Origin: Quercus robur
Taxonomy: Eukaryota; Streptophyta; Magnoliopsida; Fagales; Fagaceae
Reading direction: 5' to 3'
NCBI RefSeq assembly: GCF_932294415.1
Contig: NC_065537.1
Span: 51,194,302-51,258,301, forward strand
DNA: 64,000 nucleotides
Below are positions 46,276-58,380 of this stretch, in pieces. The position numbers were made by a program, and so were the translations under genes. A model generated the notes under the pieces. That model was not told the DNA's origin. It ran no database searches and saw nothing but the letters and a program-made list of their open reading frames with translations. Position 1 is the stretch's first letter; every line of letters starts with the position of its first letter.

Positions 46276-48718
46276 GAGTTGGCATTGACTATAGAAATTA
46301 TGTTTACCCGTACAGGGCACAAAGGTTCAAATGCCATAGCCACATATAGTTACCATGATGAAAAACATTGAAATTAAAATTGGAAAATTCCAAGCTAGCT
46401 TTATCATTTTCTTGAAAAGCGAGGACTTGCATGGTATAGTAAATATAATTATGGTGTAGGAGCCAGGAGTTACAAGTAAGCTCAAAATGCTACAAGATGG
46501 TATCTATTAACTTTGACAATCAAAAATGAAAATTCAAAGGATAAATTTATATATATATATAAATGGAAAACGTCTATTAAATTTCAAGAAATCACTTTCT
46601 AGAACTTTTATTGCATGTTGCAGTGACTCATTATCCCCACAAATTAAACTTGCTAAAGGATGAAACTTTTCATATTCAGCAGCAAATTTTCATTTGCCAT
46701 TATGCTGAACTTCCAAGGGTGTTAAAGTTTTGTTTACCCGGAAAGCTCTAGCCTATATTCTATATTCTACTTCATGTACATATATATGAGCAGTAAATGT
46801 CAACAACTTCTTATAGTGAAATTTCTTGATGTTATTTTTTTTTTCCTGGTTTTGTTATTGATGTTGATTGTAAAGAAACCCAAGAACCATATTTTTAAGC
46901 ATCTCCACGCTATTTTTTTTATTGGTAAGTTACACACTAACCCAGTGTGTCTTGAACCCATGACCCACTTCATCTTGCTCTAATAAGATGAGATTTTGGT
47001 ACTACACTTACTATATAATGTTCACTCCCTAATTATATAAAGGGTAAAACTCAGGTACATTACATTAAATTTCTATAATGTAGGAGAATCTAAAATAATG
47101 TTCATTTTGAGCTACTCTAAAGTGATTCTTTTAGGAACTAATTTTTCTGTCACACCACATTTGGCCCCAAATTTATAAATCGCTTACATCCTTTAAAATC
47201 CCCAAAACGCACTCATTAGACAATAAACACCAACTCCTATTTATAAATAATAACAAATTTTTTTATAATCAATTTATAAAGAATAAAAATACCAAATCGA
47301 AAGTCATATTTACTGAAACATAAATCTGACCCATCAGTCCATGAAGTGATTATAGTTTCATCTAAACAATCTAAGGGTGTTTAAACAGGTTTTGTCGACT
47401 CATTAACCCATTATCTAATCCAGCATGCTAGAGGCATAATAGGTTTTGTCAATTGGACAGGGGCTTGTAGATTTTTTCAATTGGATAAAGGAAATTTGTT
47501 TTATTATTATTGAGCATGTTTAGCTCATGAGGCAATGGTTTTATTCCATCTAAATTAAAATTTAAAATACAATCTTTCCATTAAAAAAAGAAGTTTCAAG
47601 AAATTGAAAAATTTTATTCTGACCAAAATCTTATTCCCAAAAATTTTAAGAAATTAAAATAAATTTTATATTTATTTTGATTGTTAAATTCATCTATCAT
47701 AATTTTGTATTTTTAATAAATGTGGACAATGCATCTAGGCCGCCTATGGACACACCAATCCACGGAGTGACATTGAGAGAAAGAGAAGGAAAGTCAAAGA
47801 ATTGAATTGAATTGAATTTTATTGTTTGAGTTGTTTGGTTTTGTATGTATGTGAACAGAAAAGGAGAATAAGTTTATATCTTGGTTAGCTAAATGGTTAG
47901 AATAGGCTCACTAATCACTATATTGAATTTTCATTTGGATTGCAGAGGGGTTGATCATATCAGATTTGGGAATACATATTCCTCGGCAATTAGCTACAAT
48001 GATGGATGCTACATCCCAATTTCTTGTATAATACTATTGAGATATTGTTTTCGTTCATAGCACATTATAGGAGAAATTTGAAACCAAATTTATGTCAATC
48101 CTGGGAGAAATGTACCTTCATAACACCAAAAATTATATTTGTATATGAATGTATCTGGATCTGGGTTTTGTGTATAGATATGGAACTATATGTGCAGTTT
48201 TGAGAAAAATTATGGGCTTTTTGCATTTTACATTGCAAATTTAATGTTTTCTTTAGACATCCATTTGGATTTGTGCTTTGTTTAACATGTATTTTGTTTT
48301 GCTTTTGCAGATTTAATGTTTTGACTTAGTGATTATTAAGTTGTAATAGACTTTGACAATCTAAACCATATGTTTTAAAGAAATGTTTGAAGTTTTGGAC
48401 TCCAGTTACTAATAAGAAGATATCATTTGTCTTTATCATGTGCAATACACATGACTCACTTAACCCAACCAATCAAATCAATCATGTGTATTACACACGA
48501 CATGACACATGTCATCTTTTTATTGCTACCAAACATTTTCAGAAAGAAATTGTACTCTCAACTTTTATTTGATAACCTTTTATCAATTAATTTTATATAT
48601 TTATTTTTAAACAATAATAAAAGAAATCCTCTAAACTCGTGCCTGTGTAAAGGGGGTAGGTCACAATATTTAGTAGGAATAAATTATACACTTCCACAAA
48701 ATAACATTATACTTAATT
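46276..48718. other. spacer
   Basis: No supported gene. Contains the second copy of a dispersed direct repeat (about 47300-47540; see 44795-45050), which shares CCCATCAGTCCATGAAGTGATTA, and generally AT-rich sequence. Confidence 0.55.
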
Positions 48719-48723
48719 GAAAG

Positions 48724-49335
48724 TGTGGGGCCCGACAACAATTGGGCCAGATCCACCTGTTCACAGGAAGACTTAAGGCCCAAGCCGAAGAAGATAGTAG
48801 TCCAAGCCCAATAACGTAAAGCACCAATGGGCCAGAGAAGCCGCTGAGGAGGGTACCGCCCTCGGATGGCCCATAGCTACACTAAGGAAAGGGGCAAAAG
48901 CGGCATAGGGATAATCTTGTAAGAAATCTAAAATATCTAGGAAAGGCTGCCCATACTACCTGCCCTAGACAGAGCTTTGCCTCTCACAGAGTCGTGTTTC
49001 TTTAGCCCACTCAACCACTCCCAACAACTCGGGTCTGAAACTGATGGGACAAGTATCAGTCTTGGAAAGTTCGACCCTACACGTGGACGAAGGAAATTGA
49101 ATGCATGCTAATATAAAAGGAAAATATGCAACCTAAAGGAGGGGGGGATCCTTCCAGAGAAAAGGACCAAAAAAAGGGTGAATACCTCTAGATCATTCAT
49201 GAACAACTTAACAAAACAACAGCCGAGTAATCACGACTTAGCCTTTCGATCCCACTCTCTACAAATGATATTGTATGGGCCCATTTACGTGCGAACCCAA
49301 CCCAACTGTGGTTTAACGCAAATCGTGTGCTTACA
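48724..49335 (+). mobile_element. solo LTR, 612 bp, of a related LTR family
   Basis: Begins TGTGGGGCCCGA and ends GTGCTTACA, with a perfect 5-bp target duplication GAAAG (48719-48723 and 49336-49340). Its start and its layout (GGGCCCA, CTGATGGGACAAG, CACTCTCTACAAAT) resemble the Tat-element LTR, but the rest is different, so it is a sister family. No internal domain remains. Confidence 0.92.
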
Positions 49336-49340
49336 GAAAG

Positions 49341-51121
49341 TATTTAAAAACTCTAAAAACTAAGAACACAATAGATATAATTGAGAAATTTAACATGGTC
49401 AATAAAATTGTACTTCCATTCAAACTCTCATGCCCATCAATACTACAAATAAGTTAAAATGAAACTATCTTTTTCAACTATGCTATTGGTGTGTTTAGAA
49501 ACTTTTTTTTTTTTTTTTTTTAAATTTGAATATAATAAAAAGTTGAGGGGTGTGTTTTTTGAAAAAATATTTAATAAAAAAATACAATATATATATATAT
49601 ATATATAAAATTAAAATAAGACTCTCTGAATTAACTTTTATTTGGCTGCTAAATTCTAAAGTAACCCAACATTGAGAAGTATGGAATAGCAAAGTTGGCA
49701 AGTGAAGTACTTGGAGGGTGACTGTAATTATTAAAAAAAATGACGATGACATCCTATAATAATTTTTTAATAATCTATAAACGGTGACCTTAGTTATATT
49801 ATCAATTGAAAAAGTAGATGTTAATAAAACTTAAATATTAAATATTAATTAGTTTCCAAAAAATATATATTATCTAGTAATTTTGTACTTAAAAAAGTAT
49901 GAAAATGGCTTCAATAAAAAAAAATTATAATATAGAAAATTAAATAAATATTATTTAAATGATATTCAACAAAAAAATAAGTACATATTTTTCCCTCAAA
50001 CTGTATGCAACCAATCTTGGTGAAAAGTTTCAATTAAAGTTGGTAAAAACACTAGCCATAAAAAAATATATTGATGCACAAATTTATAATTTTACATAAA
50101 TACAAATTATTCGCAATCTCTTTTCAAGATAAAAAAATTTATTAGTAAATAGTGGATAGGAGGAAATGTTGTTTGAGCCACAAACATAAAATACCACAAA
50201 AGAAACCATTACAATTAAACTTATCACTTGAACCCCACCTCTTTCACAACTTAGTACTTAAAGCATATACCAATTCACAAGTCTCAAGTTTCAACTTATT
50301 AATATGTTTTACTATTATAAGTTTTGGAAAAAGAGGTCAGTAAATGTGACAGTAAACACACCAAATAAATTAATTATAAAATATTCGTCTTTTGGATAAA
50401 TAATGAAGTGAGGAAATATATATACCCTACATGAGCCTAAATGAGACTTCTAGTTGCTAAGACTAGCATTCCTCATTTGATAATTAAAAAATATATATCT
50501 TTAGATTTTCTCTCAATTTTGACTTTAATTATATATACATAGATTACAATTACACATATGACATATATGAGTTCAAATTATATCTGGTGTAAGAGTTATA
50601 CATTTTTCAAGTCATAGATGAGTTTTACTTTTTTTTTTTTTTTTAATTTTAGTTTTTTTTTTTTTTTATATACACATAAGTTTACTTTATATATATTTTT
50701 TTCTTTATTGGGTTTTTGACTTTTTTTATTTTATTTTATATTATATTATCCTCATCATTTTTTGCACAACGTGAACAAAAATTTCAAAAAAATTTAGATA
50801 GAACACTCGTGCAGTAACCCTACAATTTTTTTTATTGTTTATTTAGGGGTGAAAAAGGAGATTCTTTCCTTCCTTTTCTTCTCTCCAGCTTCATTTTGTT
50901 TTTTCCGTTTCTCCACTGCCGTTCGTTCCACTCTTCTTCCACTTCCAAGCCCCCAAAACTCAAGACAGTTCTTCCCTTAAAATAACGATCTCAAGAGCGA
51001 AGCAGAAAAACCCAAACCCAATGGTTTCTCTCAATTATACAAATCATTCTCATTCTTACTCAGTGCTTCGCTCTCCGATCTGCCACTCCACAACCATGAT
51101 TCCATTCGTTGAATTAGAGTA
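49341..51121. other. AT-rich spacer and PPR leader
   Basis: No supported gene. It holds poly(T) at 49503-49520, (TA)n at 49590-49606, and poly(T) near 50630-50667. The last ~270 bp (50860-51121) are CT-rich and probably the promoter and 5' leader of the PPR gene. Confidence 0.55.
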
Positions 51122-52975
51122 ATGACTACGGAGTTGGTAGCTGAGACTGTGTGTCGTCATTGTGAAATGGGTAAATCAACATCCTCTCTTCTTTTTATAT
51201 GCAATCGTTTGATTATTAGAGTAGGAAGCCTTCCATTTCGTGCTTTTACTTCTTATCATTATTGTTCTACTATTAGAGAAAATGCGAAAACCCCATATCA
51301 GAATCAGAATCAGTTGTTGAATTCTGTGAGAGATCACTGCATATCTGGAACCTTTAAGAATCTTGATCATGCCTTAGGCCTGTTTGATATAATGCTTCAC
51401 ATGCACCCTTTGCCTTCCATTGTCGATTTTACTCAATTGTTGGGTGCCATTGCAAGAATGAAGCATTACTCCGTAGTCATTACTCTAATTAGAGATATGG
51501 GCTCCTTTGGAATTACTCCCAATGTTTATACTCTCAATGTTTTGATTAATTGCTACTGCCATCTGAACCGGGTCAATTTTGGTTTCTCTGTCTTGGCAAC
51601 AATTTTGAAACTTGGTTATCTGCCTACCCAACCTACTCTAAACACTCTTCTTAAAGGTCTCTGTCTTCAAGGTAATATTTCTGGAGCTGTGAGGTTGGTA
51701 GAGGAAATGGAGAACAAAGGGTACCAACCTAATGCAATTACTTGTGGGACGATAATAAACGGTCTGTGTAAGAATGGCCAAACTGGTGTGGCTATTAAGT
51801 TGTTCAGGAAGCTTGAAAAAAGGAATTTTGAACAAAATGTGGTGCTCTATAGCACGGTCATTGATAGTTTATGTAAGGACAGATTGGTAATTGAGGCTTT
51901 GAACCTTTTATCTGAAATGATGAGTAAAGGCATTCAGCCAAATGTTGTCACTTACAGTTGCGTAATTCAAGGACTATGCAATTTTGGCCAGTGGAGGGAG
52001 GCTGCTACCTTGTTGAATGAGATGGAACAAAGGAAGATCATGCCAAATGTGCAAACCTTCAACATACTGGTGGACACACGTTGCAAGGAAGGGATGTTAA
52101 TTGAGGCAAAAGAAGTTTTTGATGTGATGATTCAAAGAGGCATTGATCCTAACATAGTCACTTACAATTCTTTGATTGATGGTTATTGTTTGCAAAACAG
52201 ACTGGATGAGGCAGTTAAGACATTTAATATGATGGTTGAGAAGGGTTGTTCACCCGATGTGGTTAGCTATAACATATTGATCAATGGATATTGCAAAAGT
52301 AAAAAAATTGATGAGGCAAAGCGTCTCTTTCATGAAATGTCCAACAAGGGAATGATTCCTAATGTAGTGACTTACAACACTCTTATAGGTGGGTTTTTTC
52401 GAGTGGAGAGAGTCCGGGCTGCACAAGAGCTATTCAATACAATGCGAGCTTGTGGACAACATCCAAATCTCCTAACCTATGTCATCTTGTTAGATGGATT
52501 TTGTAAGAATAGACGAATTGTTGAGGCAATGGCATTGTTTCAGGAGATGGAAGAAAAAAAGTTGGACCACAATATTGTGTTTTACAACATCTTGATTGAT
52601 GGTTTCTGCAATGTTGGGGAACTTACAACTGCGAGAGAAATCTTTAGTGGTCTTTTGGCAAAAGGGTTGCAACCTAATGTTCGGACTTACACTATAATGA
52701 TCAAAGGATTTTGCAAGAATGAACTAATTGATGAAGCGGGTGAGCTGCTTGAGGAAATGGATAGCAACGGTTGTTCACCTGACGATCGCACATATAACAC
52801 AATAATTCAAGGGTTATTGCAACATAGTGATACATCAAAGGCAATTAAATATCTCAAAATAATGGTTGACAAGGGTTTTTCAGCAAATGCGACCACCGCA
52901 ACCATGTTTATTGACTTGCTGTCATCGAATCAAGTAGATGAAAATATTCAAAAATTGCTTCTGAAGTTTGTGTGA
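51122..52975 (+). CDS. pentatricopeptide repeat protein, P-class, Rf-like
   Basis: An intact intronless frame of 617 residues. After an N-terminal region, about fifteen 35-residue PPR motifs run nearly without gaps to the C-terminus (for example EALNLLSEMMSKGIQPNVVT and EAKRLFHEMSNKGMIPNVVT). Pure P-type repeats with no E or DYW extension and this repeat style match the restorer-of-fertility-like group. These bind specific organellar RNAs, mostly mitochondrial, to direct cleavage or stabilisation. The ATG at 51167 gives MGKSTSSLLFICNRL, an Arg/Ser-rich, acid-poor start typical of a mitochondrial presequence. The ATG at 51122 adds 15 acidic, Cys-containing residues and is the less likely start. 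No stop or frameshift is seen. The RNA target is unknown. Confidence 0.92.
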   Translation: MTTELVAETVCRHCEMGKSTSSLLFICNRLIIRVGSLPFRAFTSYHYCSTIRENAKTPYQNQNQLLNSVRDHCISGTFKNLDHALGLFDIMLHMHPLPSIVDFTQLLGAIARMKHYSVVITLIRDMGSFGITPNVYTLNVLINCYCHLNRVNFGFSVLATILKLGYLPTQPTLNTLLKGLCLQGNISGAVRLVEEMENKGYQPNAITCGTIINGLCKNGQTGVAIKLFRKLEKRNFEQNVVLYSTVIDSLCKDRLVIEALNLLSEMMSKGIQPNVVTYSCVIQGLCNFGQWREAATLLNEMEQRKIMPNVQTFNILVDTRCKEGMLIEAKEVFDVMIQRGIDPNIVTYNSLIDGYCLQNRLDEAVKTFNMMVEKGCSPDVVSYNILINGYCKSKKIDEAKRLFHEMSNKGMIPNVVTYNTLIGGFFRVERVRAAQELFNTMRACGQHPNLLTYVILLDGFCKNRRIVEAMALFQEMEEKKLDHNIVFYNILIDGFCNVGELTTAREIFSGLLAKGLQPNVRTYTIMIKGFCKNELIDEAGELLEEMDSNGCSPDDRTYNTIIQGLLQHSDTSKAIKYLKIMVDKGFSANATTATMFIDLLSSNQVDENIQKLLLKFV

Positions 52976-55215
52976 AGGTTTTTTAGGTTCTCAAGATCAA
53001 GGACAACATCCATATTTAACCAATCACAAGTCATTATGTGAGTGATGAATATTTGCTTCAGTAAAATTTAATACTTTTTATGAGATGATATTTCTTTCCA
53101 ATTCTGTGCACTAGATTGTTTGTTCCTTTTACTGTCCGATCTTTTGTTGTGATAGGTGTTTCAAATTTTTTCTAATGTAATGTTAATGCGAAATATCATA
53201 CCCCTTGTATAAGTATGCACTCCCTAAACCAGCCCCAAAATTCTTAAACCATTAGTGATTAGTTCTGCACCAAATTAGTTCTTGAATCAGTTTCAGTTCT
53301 ACAAAAGTAGTCTGGTTGTAATTTGCTTATCAAATTTAGTTTTAAAGCAGGTTATGGGTGCTTGTAAGTTGAACTATTGTTTTAAAACCGCAATAGATTG
53401 AGCTGTCAGACTTTTGAAATATCAATAGTTTAAGTTATTGTCTCTTTCACTTTCATACCTCTTAGTTATCTTTTGCCAAAAGGCAGGATCTATTTTGTGT
53501 TCAACCTTCATAATTCTGATGTCCTGTTTGTGCTTACTATGATTTGAGTGTTACTAGTGATTCTAGAACCTTTATTCATTTGAGGGTATGTAGGATAGCT
53601 GTTCTAAAGTAAGAGTGCCATTATTAGTAAATTTTGTTATTTATTTATTCTTTTTTTTTTCCATAACGAGGAACCTCACCAAGGCAGGGCCCTTTGGACC
53701 CACCCCTAGGGACAAATTTAGTTATTTTTACATAACACTTGGACAATAGTGAAACAAATAGTATAATTAGTTTGGTTCTTTTGGTTACTTCATGCCTCCC
53801 TCCTTCCCCCATTAGATAAAGCTATCTTTATATTGGAGTAAACTTATTGTTTTACGTTGTACTGTATGTAATCGTATCAACTTATTGACTAATGATTAAG
53901 GACTAGGTATTTTCGTTGCAAGTTATTCTTTTACCTGGTGATATTTATTTTCTTGTATTGGCACTAGGTTGTTTGTTGCTATTCTAGTTTTGTTATCTTT
54001 CCTTGGAATTATGTTGAGCACTAGTGTTGTAAATTTGAACTTATTTTTGTGAAAATTATCTTGAACTTCAGTTGATGTAACATTGTGAACGTGCAATTAG
54101 TTTTATGTATTTGTGAAATGACAGAATAATTTGTTTGCAATTGGTTATGCTCATGGGGTAATTTGGGAGCCCAACATAGGTCAATTAAATATCAGCCAAA
54201 GACCATTGATACTAGTATATTTTCCTTACTTAGTAGTTAATATTAGAGATCACCTTCTTTCTACTACCACTAATATTTTGACCTTCGATGGATTTGGTTT
54301 ACGTGCAATCCCCCTATTACTATTACTTGCCTCATATGTAGAGCTTTTTTTTCTCACTAAATTTGTCATTATAGTTTATACACATTTTAGAATAAAGCAT
54401 AGGTAGGATATACATTCATCCTAAATTGCCAGATCAAATCTATTGATACAATATTATGAAAATGTACAATGGAGAGTTGTATCTTACTATGAAACTGGAA
54501 TAGAGTTTATGGGTTGGGAAAGAGGGAAAAGGTTAGAAGATTGAAATAAAATGTGAAATGCAATTCTATATATGTGTGTGTGTTGAAATCTTTGGTAAGC
54601 AACAGGCTTTTGTGCTGAAACTTTTTTTTTTTTTTTTGGGGGGGGGGGGGGATCAGGGCTGTACTGAATGTGTGCAAGGTATTTTGCCTGGTAGAAGATC
54701 AAAGAATAAAAGATGGGGAGGGTCAGGTTTTGCTTTCATAGATTGAGACGGCAAAAGGATTGTAGCTGGCTGCCATAGTTGGAAACTCAGGACTAGCAGA
54801 CAATCATCTGTCTGGCTGTCGAAGAAGCTCTGGAGGTAGCAAGAGATCTATGCTAAAAACTATTAGGATCGGAAACTTATATTCTAATTTAAGAAGAGGA
54901 GTTATCATCTTGACTCTGTAGATTAAGAGACTAAAATACATTACAAGATCAGTGATGTAATGGGCTGCTGCAAAAATCCAACAACAAATAAAAAGGGAAC
55001 AAAACAAATGAGTTTTGTTTTGATCCTTACCTTCTTCACATACATACATGGATTTACGGAGGTTTATGTATGTATAGAACTATTAATATCACAATCCAGT
55101 GGTTAGAATTTAGGATTTGAATTCATTGATATCCAAATGGAAAATAAAGCAAAACCCAATCATAACTCAAGGAAATTTGCGATTTCAACTTGCCGATATC
55201 CAGAAAATAAAAAAC
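52976..55215. other. spacer downstream of PPR
   Basis: No supported gene. The open frame at 54131-54406 has no recognisable content. A T16-G14 homopolymer junction lies at 54622-54651. Confidence 0.55.
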
Positions 55216-55217
55216 TA

Positions 55218-55405
55218 AGGGTCTGTTTGGTTGGGAGGATGGAAAAGTGGGAAGATAGAAAATGGAGAGAGGATGGAAAAGTGGGAGGATATAAAAGATG
55301 TTAGTTTCCCTCATTTGTGTTTGGTTGGGAGGGTAGAAAAGTGGAGGGATGAAAAACATTTTTGTTTGATTGAAAATAGAGTGGGTTGGCACATTCTTTT
55401 GACCA
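55218..55405. mobile_element. MITE fragment
   Basis: GGGTCTGTTTGGTTGGGAGG followed by purine-rich GGATGGAAAAGTGGGAGGAT repeats, a style common in angiosperm MITEs. A related sequence is at about 62295-62510. The right terminus was not resolved. Confidence 0.5.
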
Positions 55406-55743
55406 TAGCTGGTTTTGGTTTTGTCCTTATATTTTCATTTCCCCTTTCATTTAGAGAATGAAGATAATATTTGATCTACGGAAAATCCCAATAAGGCAAT
55501 CAGCAGTCCATATCTGTGGATGCAGTGGTTCATTTGAAGCTCACCCTTCTGTTTTAGTTTGTTGCTAGTATATATTTGGTTCTTGTACCTGCCACTTACG
55601 CCACCGCCAGATGTCCAAGGGTTTGCTGCTCTTTGACAATACCCCCTAATTTTAGTTTCTGAATTTTATTTGGGAATTAAGTAAAAGTTTATAAATGATG
55701 AATCTTTCTTTCTTAATGAATGGGATTTTGTGGAATGATGCAG

Positions 55744-56640
55744 ATAAGAAAGCTAATTATGCTGTGAAGGTCCATGGTTTTGAGGTATCACCTTACCCAT
55801 TGGTGTCAGGCAGGCCAGCCACCTTTAACATCTCAGCTTCAACTGGCAATTTCTTCTATCTTTGGTCTTTTTTTTTTTTTTTTTTTTTTTTTTTTGTGTT
55901 ATTGGCACAACTTTCTTTCTATTGGGGTGATTTTGATATAAGTAAGATTGGATTATGCAACTTTATAATGTAATACTTGTTTTGATTTGAACAATGCTCC
56001 AAAGATGACATTATAAATCTAATGTATGACATCTAATGCCAGAACAATGCTCCATCTCAGACTCAACCGGAAATTTCTTCTATCTTTGGTATTTTTTTTT
56101 TTTGTGTGTGTGTGTTATTGGCATAACTTTCTTTCCATTGGTCATGTTTTCTCTTAGGAAATTACTTGACTTGGGTGATTTTGATATAAGTAAGCTTGGA
56201 TTATGTAACTTTATAATGTAACACTTGCTTTGATTTGAACAATGCTCCAACGAAGGCATTATAAATCTAATGTATGATATCTAATGCCAGAAAATGCCTC
56301 TTGTTACATGTTTTGATGTTCTGAATACTATGAATATGATCAAACCATAGAGTTTATTTGTCCCTTTTGCCTACTGATGTTTTGTATTCGCTGAACATTA
56401 AGTAATGTATGTGCCATTTGACATATATTTTGCCATTTTTAGTGAGGTGACCTTACCCTTTGTCTTTCTTGCAGGTAAAGCCATCTCTAGTGGGAAGGCT
56501 GTCATTGAGGTTTCTTAATTTGGGGTGCACGCCCATGCAGAATAGCATGATCTTTATGAGGAGATAACTTGTCCTATTTTAGTAGGAAAGCTTGTGCTCT
56601 CTCATACCCAAAATTTACCTGGATATACATCACCTGTGAA
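55744..56640 (+). pseudogene. ML-domain (MD-2-related lipid-recognition) protein fragment
   Basis: Exon 55744-55848 follows a GATGCAG acceptor and reads YAVKVHGFEVSPYPLVSGRP, then FNISASTG. Exon 56475 onward, after CTTGCAG, reads GKAISSGKAVIEVS, stop, FGVHAHAE, stop, then CPILVGKLVLSHTQ and LPGYT. This is the pattern of small plant ML-domain proteins that bind sterols or phospholipids and pass through the secretory pathway. The first exon with the signal peptide is missing, the second exon has TAA and TAG, and the intron contains a duplicated piece of exon 1. Not functional. Confidence 0.85.
55836..56295 (+). repeat. ~220-bp tandem duplication inside the ML pseudogene
   Basis: The end of the ML exon and the adjacent intron (CTGGCAATTTCTTCTATCTTTGG..., GATTTTGATATAAGTAAG..., ACAATGCTCCAA...) occurs at 55836-56055 and again at 56056-56295 with small differences and shorter poly(T). 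Confidence 0.85.
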
Positions 56641-57137
56641 TCTCATTTTACTAGATTTAGACTCTTTCTCAATGTATTGATATTTAAGGGGTGAACTTTT
56701 TAAACATTCTCACCGTGTATGCCGTCTTGTACTGGGACTTGAACAAAGGGTTAATAAATTCCTATTATTTTAAGAAAGATGATTTGTGAATGTAGATATA
56801 CAATCTTGTCCTGTCGGCATAAAGCTATCATACTGATAGTGGCCTCCTATTTTACATAAGTGACCTCCCTGTTTTACCATGTCTCCAGCAAAAAATCACC
56901 TGCATTATAGGGTTCTGAAATTCTAAATGTAGCTCAGAGTTGTCTTACTGTCTTGTGCGATGCATCCTGCCACTTACCTCTTTTTGGTGGTGGTTTATTA
57001 TTATTATTATTATTTTTTGGGGGAGGGGGGGAGTTGTTTTGATGCTCATTAATTTGTTTGCTTCGTAGTTTTTATTGAAGATATGAAAACATGGTTTTGC
57101 GTGATGTAGAGTCTAGACAGGATAAAATGCAGGCTTC

Positions 57138-57323
57138 TTGGAGGTACAAATGCTCAGGAAGTTAGAGCAAATGGTTCTTGATATGCAAGCAAGGTTGTTG
57201 CTGGATATGCTAGGGGGAGGAATTGAATCAGCTTTGATAAATCCTTCGTCTTTAGTACCTGAGCCATGGCAGGCATTTGGTGAGATAAAATTTGGCATTG
57301 ATCTTGAAATAATAGAATTATGA
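57138..57323 (+). other. possible coding exon, unrecognised
   Basis: A 61-codon frame (EVQMLRKLEQMVLDMQARLL, then IESALINPSSLVPEPWQAFG) with a protein-like amphipathic helix and balanced composition, unlike the surrounding spacer. I do not recognise the family and no joining exon was found. It may be another gene fragment like its neighbours. Confidence 0.3.
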
Positions 57324-58301
57324 ACCATTTTTTTCAATTTGATTTGTGTTACCTAATAATAGAATTTTGAACTATTTTTTTCAATTTAGTTATAAATGTG
57401 CAGGATTAGAAGGGAACTCCTTACAAATTTGAAATAACGGGGAATGCACTTTTTCTGTCTATATTGCCACTCTGTAAATTGTTTGTTCAATCTCTGAAGG
57501 AAGCTAGAAGCTTGAGTGGCTTATTTATCATCTGAGTTATGCGGTTAGCATAAGCTTTGACAAATTTTATTTGTGGTTTCTGTTTCCTTTATTTATGAAT
57601 TTCTTTACTAGTTAATTGTTTTTTTATTTTTTTTTAATCTTTACAGTTTTACACTTTCACTTAGCATAGAATTAACTTTTATTTCTAGAGTACTTTTCTA
57701 CGACTCTAAACCCTTAAGCTGTGATATGGGCCTTGTTGTACTTTCTTGTTTTAGATGATTTTAGTGCCTGTGTGGTACCAAGTAAAAGAGAATTTGGTTT
57801 AAACCAAACAAATCATATTTGTCAAAGCAATCACAACTAGTTTGAATTCAATCTTTTCATATTTTGATCACGAAATATACTCAAGAGATGCATCGAGGAA
57901 GAATATTCCATAATTGTACATAGACAAAAATATTCCATAACTTTTATTTCTAGAATATTTTTGTGATTTGAATTCTTATGTACTTGATACTTCTAAAGTT
58001 TGTTCGTCTCTCTGTTTCTTGATGGTCTTTTCCAGCCCTTTGATTCTGTTGTATTGCCTTAGGCATTAATCAATGTCTGGATATATCTCCATACATTGAT
58101 GTTTTACAGGATCTTCTCTTGTGGCCTACAGGATCTGTACCCTTCTTTCATCCTCTTTGATTTTTCATTTTTGTTTTTAAATATTTGATAATATTGTTTC
58201 TTAGCAATATTTGTGTTCCAAAATTTGATCTTGATTCAGAATTTGCAAGGAGGAACTATGTGCTGCCTACAGCAACTCACAAAATTCTTGCTTGCTATGT
58301 A

Positions 58302-58380
58302 GGAATGTGGAGAACAATCTATTCTCTGGACCTATACCTGCAAAATTGCTGAGTATTCCAAATTTCAAAATCCACAGCAC
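58302..58380 (+). pseudogene. STRUBBELIG-family LRR exon fragment
   Basis: Reads NVENNLFSGPIPAKLLSIPN, then FKIHST and a stop. This matches the last leucine-rich repeat of SRF receptor kinases (ENNLFSGPIPxKxLSIPNF). It is on the same strand as, and ~4.8 kb upstream of, SRF juxtamembrane exons, so it probably belongs to the same decayed gene. It is interrupted by an inverted copy of itself. Confidence 0.78.

Noticed and set aside
54131-54406. 91-codon frame downstream of the PPR gene
   Set aside because: No recognisable domain, no splice context, and leucine-rich composition expected from T-rich DNA.
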